From Tiliqua scincoides (taxonomy: Eukaryota; Chordata; Lepidosauria; Squamata; Scincidae): a DNA stretch of 64,000 bases. A program made the position numbers and the translations under genes. The notes under the pieces were generated by a model. The model ran no database searches. It worked only from the letters and a program-made list of their open reading frames with translations, and was not told the DNA's origin. This document shows positions 10,794 through 20,000 of the stretch, in pieces (positions within the stretch are counted from its first letter, which is position 1; the number at the start of each line of letters is the position of its first letter). The stretch lies in contig NC_089830.1 in the NCBI RefSeq assembly GCF_035046505.1, positions 19,470,561-19,534,560 on the forward strand. Reading direction: 5' to 3'.

Positions 10794-10855
10794 CCTTCAG
10801 TCTCGAAAGACTATGGTATAAGCCTACAGCATCCGGTATTCCCAGGCAGTCTCCA
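10794..10855 (-). mobile_element. 5S rRNA-derived SINE, 3' fragment
   Basis: Tail and the first part of the 5S body only; breaks off after CCCAGGCAGTCTCC. Confidence 0.8.
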
Positions 10856-11179
10856 AAGGTTGTACTCAAAGAAAGTTAGCTGTCATTAAGCACCACTGAA
10901 GTCAATGGGATAAGTTGCTCATGACTGTGAATCAGACATGTGTCCAAATGTGGCACAATCGAAAGCCAAAGGAAGTTGCATTCAACAAAGTTTGTACGCT
11001 GGGGACAATAAGGGCAAAGAGCTAAATCCCTGCTATTCCCTATGACAGTTTACCACATTTCATGATTATTTTCTCTTCCTGTGCTCTTTTATAAACAAAA
11101 CTTAGCCTCCATGGTGCATGCTGGCGCATGTCTCATTTGAGCCTATGTGAAGCTCTGTTTCTAAGGTGAGAGCAAAGAC

Positions 11180-11249
11180 AGTGTTCAGGAGTTGGACCTA
11201 GATCTGGAAGATCCAGATTCAAATCACTGCTCAGCCATGAACCTTGGGC

Positions 11250-11299
<50 letters not shown>

Positions 11300-11411
11300 G
11301 CCTCACCTACTTCAAAGGGGTGTTGTGAGGACAAAAGAGGGGAGGAACTATGTACATTAACCTGAGCTCCATGGAGGAGGGGTGGTTTAAACTTGTGAAA
11401 AATAAAATATA
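11180..11411 (+). mobile_element. tRNA-derived SINE with internal (CT)n expansion
   Basis: Same family as 7612-7828. The CAGTCACTCTCTCTCAGCC part has grown to a (CT)n run at 11252-11297. Ends in GTGAAAAATAAAATA. Confidence 0.85.
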
Positions 11412-11529
11412 GGCTTGTTTGCTTTCACTACAAGCCAAAATGTCCACAGTCTAGGGCCCTGAGCCTAAAATGCCCCCACACACCCTATGGGCCCCCACAC
11501 TAGAGTAAAAATAAATAATAAAATCAATA

Positions 11530-12135
11530 TTTTTAATAAATCATCTCACAGTCTCTAAAAGAAGTGGTTTTGTAACTATTTCCTTTTCAAAGGTAATCGG
11601 TACGTTTTGTTGGCTCACTTTGTAGGCTTACCTGTAAATGCAATTTTATATTGCAATGTGCTTAAATCCATTTGGTCCGTTAACTCGCATGCACTTTTTA
11701 AAAGCGCACCATTTGAATGGCTTTCATAAGAACGTAAGAACAACCCCACTGGATCAGGCCATAGGCCCATCTAGTCCAGCTTCCTGTATCTCACAGTGGC
11801 CCACCAAATGCCCCAGGGAGCACACCAGATAACAAGAGACCTGCAAGGCTTCCTGGGAATTGTAGTTAAGAACATAAGAACAGCCCGACTGGATCAGGCC
11901 ATAGGCCCATCTAGTCCAGCTTCCTGTATCTCACAGCGGCCCACCAAATGCCCCAGGGAGCACACCAGATAACAAGAGACCTCATTCTGGTTTCCATTCT
12001 ACCATCAAGATTCAAAGTCTATAACAAATTTTATTGGTATTATTACTATGATTCTATAGCCCTTGGCTGTGAATCTGGGCCCCCGCAAAAGATGTTTCCG
12101 ATTTGGCCTCGCAGCTCCTAAATGGACCTGCCACC
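11530..12135 (+). mobile_element. hAT-type non-autonomous element interrupted by CR1
   Basis: Blocks such as AAGTGGTTTTGTAACTATTT, GCAATTTTATATTGCAATGT and CCTTGGCTGTGAATCTG match the copies at 37600-37955 (minus) and 44455-44801. CR1 sequence at 11726-11990 splits it. Confidence 0.65.
11726..11990 (-). mobile_element. CR1-like LINE composite: two 3' ends joined by a short linker
   Basis: 3' end 11726-11840, linker CTGCAAGGCTTCCTGGGAAT plus TGTAGTT, then a second 3' end from 11868. Same joint as at 5601-6048. Confidence 0.8.
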
Positions 12136-13282
12136 ACCTTCACCCCCAAACACTAACCAAAGAATGACCTTGATGCAATAGTCACCTGGAGCCTTGGTTC
12201 CGAGTTTTGCTTTGAGGGAGGTATCGGTGGTCTGAGAAATCATCCACGCCGTGCAAGCGACAGGGCCAGGAGAGAGGTTTGCTTGTTTCTTTCTCTTCCA
12301 AAGTGTGGGGAAAGGAACCTGTTCAGAAGAGCTTCACCTTTCCCAGCCACTGGACTCAGCTGTGGGTTGAGGGAGATGCGCCCGCCCACTTGACACTACC
12401 CATCGCGCACTTCAAAGACCAGGCCATCCCTCTTTCGACAGCACATAATCCAGAGTTTTTACTAGCTGCCAGATGCCAACCTCAAGAACCTGGAACATCA
12501 ATGGGCACCATCTCGTCCTTCTCCATCATTAAAGTTGCATGCCCTACTCAGTAATGCTTGGCAACTCTGGGGTGACTCATTTTTATTTGGGTGTCATGGC
12601 TGCCTGGCCAAACTCACAAAGTGGGATGAAATCATTCATCTCATGGCAGAGACGCGCACTGGAGAAACTCCCAATTGACTGCCCGTCCCTCACATGAAGC
12701 ACAGCCAATGGTTGTGGGGAGAAGAACCACGGAGGACTCTGGATGGATGGAGAGGCAGTCAACGCTCCTCCATAGAAACAAGAGAGAAACTTTTCCTCTG
12801 TTGAATGCTACAAATCACACTGCCATTAAAAAGCACCAGAGCAGGCCAGATTGTCTCAGTTCTGGTCAGCTGGCAACCTTATCCAGTGGATTCAAGCTAA
12901 TGTGCAATGAATAAGTAGACTGAGGAGGGAAAGAGATCCTTCTTGTTTTATAGGGCTGTGCCCAAGGTCTGGCATTGTGTATTGTGCAGTGTGTATGCTG
13001 TGTGAGTGGGTGGGTGGGTAGGTGTCAGGGGAGGCAGGAGAGCCTCCACTGTCTTACTCCACTGTCTTACTCCAATGAAATCAGCTATTATGAAAAGTTA
13101 AAATAATATTAATAAAATAAATATTAAGACTTTTCCACTGATCTAGGTTATAAATGTCATTTCTGTATGATCCCAATCACTTTTTAATCATCAAAATCAC
13201 CAAATTTGTGGAGCTTAGCTGGAAATACATAGAGAGATGTGTGGCAGCCACAAGCTCAGCCTCCTCTCTGATTACCGCTGGG

Positions 13283-13396
13283 TAGCACCCCAGAATGCCT
13301 TGCGGTTTCCAGGTAGTACCCCAGAATGCCTTGCAGTTTCCAGGTAGCACCCCAGAATGCCTTGCAGTTTCCAGGTAGTGGCCCAGAACACCTGGT
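13283..13396. repeat. 31-bp tandem repeat, about 3.6 copies
   Basis: Units start at 13283, 13314, 13345 and 13376; the core is CCCCAGAATGCCTTGC then GGTTTCCAG or AGTTTCCAG. The first three are nearly identical, the fourth is partial and diverged. Confidence 0.9.
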
Positions 13397-14344
13397 GGTG
13401 CCACAGCAAGTGTCTCCTCAGTCATTGACCCCACACATCTCTGGTTTGTGTGTGTTTGGCTGGCATTGCATAGATAATGTTTATGCATTGCCGAAAGAAC
13501 AGCCCTAGTCTAGTTTTACAGTGAATTCTTTACCCATGAAAGATCTCAGGTTCGGTCTCCAGGAAGGGTGATGTTTTTGGCCACTCTTGGCCAGTACCAG
13601 CACCAGGTTGCTGAGGCACTCTGCCATTGAAATATTTTATTTGTGGGAAGGGGGACAGAGAGCTTTCTTCCCTCCCCTCACTGGGGCAGAGAAACAACAG
13701 AAAAGGTAGGCGAACAGGTGGAAGGGGGTTCAAAGCTTGTAGGTGAAAGGATAAGAAAGCTCGTAGGTGGGAAGAAGGAGACTGGAGAGAGAGCCTGGAC
13801 CTCCTTGTGTAATGAGATCAGATTTAACATGATTTGGCTTGGAATTCGCTGAGCCATTTCCCCATTTGGGGGTGAGTCAGCACCTTCACAGAGCTTGGGT
13901 GTTCCCTGTCCACCCATAAAACACCTCCCAATACTGGCTATTGTTAAAGATTCATTCTCAGCTACAACCAAGAATTCAGAATGTGAGCTTCAGGCTTGCC
14001 AACTGACCAGTAAACAATGAAACATGATCTGTTCTTGAGCGCCCTTCACAGCTGCTTAACGTGCCAATTAACTGGTGAATTCTTTCATAGCGTGGAGGTC
14101 TGCAATCTCTGAAGAGCAGACTGCTGTGAAAGGTGTAGGAGCAGGGGCTGGTAAAAGAAGTTGGCAGCTCAGTCATGGATCAGCTGCTTACGAATCTATT
14201 TCCTTGATTCTGCCCAGGAGGATCATCTAGCATGGTACACTCAATGAGGCTCATCTACTCACTCTGAATTTGCCTTGGTGACCTTGTTACAAACAGTTCT
14301 ATTTTCTCACTACTGGAACATGTTATAATAAGTGTAAAAATTTG

Positions 14345-14703
14345 TGCTGGCCTCTCCATGAGGCCGAATGAGGCAGCTGCCTCAAGTGACAGAGTGGCAA
14401 GGGTTGCATGCCTCAACTCCCCTCCTCCTTTTCCTTGGATTCAAAAACAAAGAGAGGAATGGGGCGGAAGTGGGGAGGAGAAGAGAGTGGTGGGCTAGAG
14501 TGTCTCCAACCACTCTAGCCCACTGCTCTCCTCTCCTCCGCACCTTCTTTTCTACTCCAGTGCCCTCTTCCTTTTTGAATCCAGAGAGTAGGGGGATGAA
14601 TGACAATGGCAGTGGCTTTCATGTCACAGGGTAAGGAGGGGTAGTATTTGACACGCCACTTGTGTAGCAGTGGGAGATATTGGCCCACACTGGCCCCTGT
14701 ACC
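14345..14703. mobile_element. MITE with foldback core
   Basis: GCCTCTCCATGAGGCCGAAT start resembles the CAGGGCCGGC MITE family. The centre is a perfect 13-bp hairpin (14490-14502 with 14511-14523) within imperfect arms of about 70 bp (14436-14502 and 14511-14583). Confidence 0.6.
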
Positions 14704-15179
14704 AGAAATTCACTTTTCTCTCTACCTAGGAGGGGAACTGTTGGCCACCAACAGCCTTGATTAATCTCACAGTCTTCGCTCAGGATGTCCTAACTGGGAG
14801 TGTGTTGTAGGGGGTTATTAAGAATGTTTGAAGATTTATTGGACCCCTAAGGAAGCACTACATATTACAAGCCTCATCAAGTTTAATTACTGTTGGTTCT
14901 AATGGAGGCTTAACATGATATTTTGCCCCTGGAGGAATTGGGGAGTAAAGCAACATACAGAAAGAGTCCGAAAAGATTTCCACTTCTAGTACATGGCCCC
15001 CTGACTGTGATTTGGGTCTCATGGAGGTGAAAAACTTGCATCTGGGCTGTACAACTTCCGATTACAGGTAAGGGCTCATACGATTGAATGGGTGCACCCA
15101 TACAAGACCCCCAGAGAGCAGGGACCAGCAGACAATATTGAGCATGCTAAATAAAAGGATCAGGCACTTTGTATCATAC

Positions 15180-15402
15180 AGACTTTTATTTATGAATTGC
15201 ACTTTTTTTCTCACCCTCCTTCCAAGGACCTCGAGATGGTCTGCATGGCTCTCCACTCCTTCCTCCCCATCACAGTAGGCTAAGGTCAGAGAGTGTGACC
15301 ATCCCTTGGTCACTTCAAGAGCTTCATGATCAAGGGGGGTTTTGAATCCGGGTCTTTCCATCTCCAATCTGGCACTCTAACCACTGGACCACACCATCAC
15401 TA
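15180..15402 (-). mobile_element. tRNA-derived SINE (diverged)
   Basis: Minus orientation: TTTGAATCCGGGTCTTTCCA is the box B region and CACTCTAACCACTGGACCAC the head. More diverged than other copies. Confidence 0.6.
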
Positions 15403-15721
15403 CACTAGTAGCCTACTGATTGGCTGCTATCTGCAGAGGGCTCATGACACCACTTTAAGAGAGGATGTACTGGTTGTCAGTGGCCTTCAGGCACAAGCTG
15501 TCTTCCACCTTTAATAGTACAAGCCTAGGCATGTCTACTCAGAATTAAATTGCATTGAGTTCAATGGGACTTACTCGCAGGAAAGTGGACAGTTCTCCTG
15601 CTCCTCATTCCCTCAGTAGTCTTATCTTAACAAGGATCTCTTCCAATATCCCATTCCAGTATCATCTCTTTCAATAGCAGATGAGTTTGTAAACTGTCAT
15701 AGCCTAACCGCATGCACTAAA

Positions 15722-16043
15722 GCGTTGATTTTCAATGTTTTTCTTGTCATGGCACACTGACCTCTATGGTCACCTCTATGGCCTGCCTCTTGTGATGTCA
15801 CTTCCAGCTCCTGGGACACTCTTCTGGGTTCTGAAGCTCTGTTTCTAGGGCAATTGTCTGTAGTAACAAATTTTCTGAATGGACAGAGAATTTGTTATTA
15901 GAGACAGTCGCTCTAGAAGCAGAGCTGCAGAACCTGGAAGAGTTTTTCAGTTATTTTCTATGCTCCAAATTCCCATGGCATCCCTGCAGATCTCTCGCGG
16001 CACATCAGTGTGCTGTGGTATACTGTTTGAAAATCGATGCACT
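15722..16043. mobile_element. hAT-type MITE (GATTTTCAA/TTGAAAATC ends)
   Basis: TTGATTTTCAATGTTTTTC at the left, GGCACATCAGTGTGCTGTGG and TTTGAAAATCGATG at the right; same family as 42778-42995. Confidence 0.6.
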
Positions 16044-16145
16044 AAAGCAATTCCCAGTTGGAGAGAAATAGGACATTTTGCACCCACTGAGAGCAAACCT
16101 TCCACTGTAAAAGAGATGTTCAAGGTCTCACAGACTAAGGTCCCA

Positions 16146-16318
16146 GTCCTATTCAACTTTCCAGCACCGGTGTAGCAACAATGCAGCCCTGAGATAAGGG
16201 AACAAAGGTTTCCTTACCTTGAGGAGGTCTCTGTGACTGCCTCCCCATGAAAGGATGCAACGCACGCCCCACTGGCATGGCTGCACCAGCCCTGGAAAAT
16301 TGGATAGGATTGGAACCT
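16146..16318. mobile_element. Palindrome-ended MITE (CCCAATCCTATCC type)
   Basis: Ends CAGTCCTATTCAACTTTCCA and GGAAAATTGGATAGGATTGG are inverted. Sister copies at 29035-29212, 31808-31982 and 43850-44374. Confidence 0.7.
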
Positions 16319-16904
16319 AAGCTTCCTACTACTGAGCAGGTATTGAAAGAGTGCCAAGCTCACAGGCTTCAAGCTATAGAAGGCTCAGTGTGATCAAACA
16401 CAATGTATATCGCCACACTTTCACATGGGACTAGGGAAGTGCCAAATGCACCACGAAGGGAACAAACAAACTTAGGGGACATGGCCAGCCTGTCCCTGAG
16501 GTTGATTGAGGTAGTTCCTTGTGTTGGTGGGTGGGCAGGGGAATACCTGCCCCTGCCGGCTCATCTACTTCTACTGCTTCTCCTCCTGCTTCCTGGCTTT
16601 GAAAAGAAAGAGGAGAGCAGAAAAGGAAGTGATGAGAAGAGTATTGGACTAGAGGGTCAGAGACACTCTAGGCCACAACTCTCCGTTCCTCCATGGCTTC
16701 CTTTTCAGAACCAGGGAGCGACGGTGAAAAAGCAGGAGTGGCAAAGGTGGCAGCCTTCATGCTGTTGGATAAGGAGGACCAGCATTTGCTGCAATGGTTC
16801 AGGCACCAGGTGCTTTTGGGAAAGTCAAGGAACTTCCGCAACAAAATAACAAATATATTCTTTTCCCCCAGAGGTTGTTCAGGATTTCCCGAGTCGGATG
16901 CTCA

Positions 16905-17057
16905 TCAGTTATTTCTGATGGTTTCTCGGATCCAGTCCACGTATTTGCAGACGTTCACGTAGACTCCCGGTCGCCTTGGTTGCGCGCATACCACGGGACC
17001 CCAGGACACGATCCCTTGCAGTTGCCCATTGCAGACAAGGGGTCCACCCGAGTCACC
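16905..17057 (-). CDS. Gene B exon 5 (Ser exon)
   Basis: 153 nt including the TGA stop at 16905-16907. It opens GDSGGPLVC and ends [18 protein letters not shown] 3' fragment sits only about 35 nt upstream of its acceptor (17092-17232). Confidence 0.92.
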   Translation of the reverse strand, partial: GDSGGPLVCNGQLQGIVSWGPVVCAQPRRPGVYVNVCKYVDWIRETIRNN

Positions 17058-20000
17058 CTGCGGAGGCAAAACAATGCACAATCACATGAAGCTGCCTGGG
17101 TGACCCTGGGGCCAGTCACTCTCTCTCTCTCTCTCAGCCCCTCCTACCTCACAGGGTTGTTGTGAGGACAAAAAGAGGGGAGGAACTATGTACACCACCC
17201 TGAGCTCCTTGGAGGAAGGGATAAATAAAATACATTTCTGTTCTTGGAAGTCTACTCTGCAAGGTAAACTAAATAGAGAGACTTGCCCCTTACGGACTGA
17301 TCTTTACAGATCAGTCAAACTAGCCATCAGTCAAACCATCAGTCAAATGGGGCCAAACTAGCCACGGTGTGTGGGGGCTCCAGGATTAGAACCCTTAACA
17401 TCTTCTTCAAAAAGCAGCTGGACAAGTGATTTTCATTGTGACTGCTGTGGCCAGAGGCACCGGCACCTACTTTTTCCCCCATACTGTCATCCTCATTCAA
17501 ATCCCCCCCCCCAAAGATGCTAACCTCCAGGGCCTATGAGAGGAATTTTATCAGGGGGTACAAAGTTTTTTCTGGGCCCCTCCCCAAAGGGGGAGGGTCG
17601 CAATGGGGGCAGCAGAATGGGGGGGGGAATAGGATAGGGGGAGGGTGCTGTTAGCCACAATAGTCTTTGAAGCCCAGGTCTACTAGACTTCTTGATGCAG
17701 AGCCCATCAGCAAGTTCAGGTCAGATCCCAGGGACTTTCTGGGCCCCCTCCTTTGGCCCCTGGGCCCCCTTTCTGACCCTGGACCCGGGTACAAATTACC
17801 CCCTTTACCCCCCTCTCCTAGGCCCTGCTAACCTCCTTACCCTAGTGTAGGATTTTTTTTCCTAGTCCAGGATTTTTTCCCCAATTGGTACCCAAAGATA
17901 TCCTTCAAAGAGAGCAACTCACCTGGCAAGAATCTACGCCTCCCTCTATCTTTCCGGCACATAACATGGTCTCGGGGTTGTACATTTGATAGACGGATCC
18001 ACAAACGTTGTCGTCAAAGATGGTGATGTTTGCGCAGTGCAAGACATTAGGAAGAGTAACTGTAAAGACATGCAAGAGTTCAGAGAGGGCATCCAACGGA
18101 AGAGTAGACCTCTACACCTGAGCTGAATCCTGGCTACTGGATTCATGATCTCACAGGCATCACTAGCTCCATACCAAGTTTATCTGCCAGGGTTATATTC
18201 AGATCCTTGGCAGGACTCTAAACACAAACCTGCAGGAGGGTTGGTCCAAGTTCAGGGGATGTGAGGAGAGGCAGATATGAGGGAGGGGTGGAGTCTGGAG
18301 ATTTAAGGGAACAGTGCGAAATTAAGTCACTGTACTTGAATACAACATTGCACCTATTGGCATCTCTCCAGGGGCACATAGAAGCCCACTCCAGATCAGG
18401 ACCAAGGCCACTTCCAGCTGGCTACCCCTAACACTCTACAGTCTCCAGAATGCATTGGGGTAATAGAAGTGCACTGAAAGTGGATTAAAGCTGTAGTGGA
18501 AACGCAGCCCTGGATAGGCTGAGACTGAGGTACCCACATTTATTTTGTAATAAATTTGTTTTGCACCACAGTTGGCCCTCAGTACCCACAGGGGATCCAT
18601 TCCTGGACTTCCTGCTGCTACTGAAATCTGTGGATAAGTAAATCCACATTTGGGAAGGCATCAGAGGACCTTTGGACATGACCGGAAGCACCTCCTGGTT
18701 GCACCCAGAGGTGTTCTGAGATGCGGGGAGGCCAAGTACAGCCTCCCTGCCCCTCAGAAGGCCTCCTGAAGGTGTTTGGAAAGGGACTTCTGGTCATGCC
18801 CAGGGGGACAATTGAGGCCACTGAAGGTTGCCAACCAACCAACATGGGTCGGCACCTGCTCTGAATCAAATCCGCAGGTGTCAACCCCACAGATAAGGAG
18901 GGTCCGCTGTATATAGTTTGTTTTGCTATGGCCCATGCCCATGAGAAGCCCAGGTCCTGGGGATTTTGCCCCCCCCACCTCCTCTCACCTCAGGTCTGAT
19001 CTTGACCATGATGGGAAACCCCTTCCCTTCACACCACCACCCTGATACAAATCAGGGACCCTGTAGCTGCTCTTATGGCATGCAATTTGGCCATCCATGT
19101 AGCCATTTGCATGTTTCAACATACTTTGCGGGCTGGTGATTGTCCCCCATCCTGATACGGAACAGTTTGTCCCTGGTATAGGGCAGTGAGTGGCCAACTC
19201 CAGGGGCCGGACTTTGCTATTTATGCAGACTGGAGTCAACAGTTTGATGAGCATGATGTCGTTGTTCATAGTGGAAGGGTTGTAGCCAGGGTGCACAATG
19301 ACTTTGGACGCAAGCTTGAGCTGTTCCGACCAGTCCAGGCCCCAGAGGTGATGCTCTCCGAGTCGTACAGGGAAAGGGCTGTGAGGAAACATACACAATG
19401 AGTTCTTGCTGGGCAAGTTGCTGCCATCTGGCTAGATTGCCCCAAATTATCCTGCTTCTCTAGCTTTTTTCATCAGGTGGAGGGATAGCACACTCTCCGA
19501 CCATTTTTGAGTCACTGATAGGCTCCACCTCTTTCCTGATGGGCTCCTCCCCTTTACTTCTTAACTCCACCCCTTTAGTTACTTTTCACATATTTATACT
19601 GCCCTTCCTCCAAAGAGCTCAGGGTGGTGTACCTGATTCCTTCCTTCTTTTTGTCCTCATGACAGCCCTGTGAGGTAGTCGAAGCTTCATGGCTTAGCAG
19701 AGATTTGAACCTCTGTCTTCCAAGTCTAAATCCAACCCCCAAAGCACTACATTGCCCTGTCTCTTTTCCTCTTTACCTCCCCTTTATGTCTGGTTCCTGG
19801 TAGCAAACTTTTCCCCCATTTTTTCAAAGGATTTGTGATGTCACCAGGACTTGATTTAAAACTCGCAAGTATTTTTTTTTTTTTTTTTGGAGGGGGGAGT
19901 TCTGGCCTGGCAAGCTAGTTGCCAACAAAGGCTCACTCTACTCCTGGGCCTGATGCACATAATAGCAAGTGAAGCGCTCCTTAGAATGGAGAGAAACACA

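Larger units (their letters stand above)
8870..16904. other. Intergenic region between genes A and B
   Basis: Holds SINEs, CR1 ends, MITEs, foldbacks and a 31-bp tandem repeat listed separately. The stretches 9340-9840, 10219-10793, 10860-11180 and 12150-13280 show no gene or repeat I can name. A non-coding first exon and promoter of gene A should lie here but could not be placed. Confidence 0.5.

Noticed and set aside
10467-10889. 140-codon open frame with a possible splice donor near 10577
   Set aside because: It runs into a 5S SINE, shows no recognisable domain, and no partner exon is seen.
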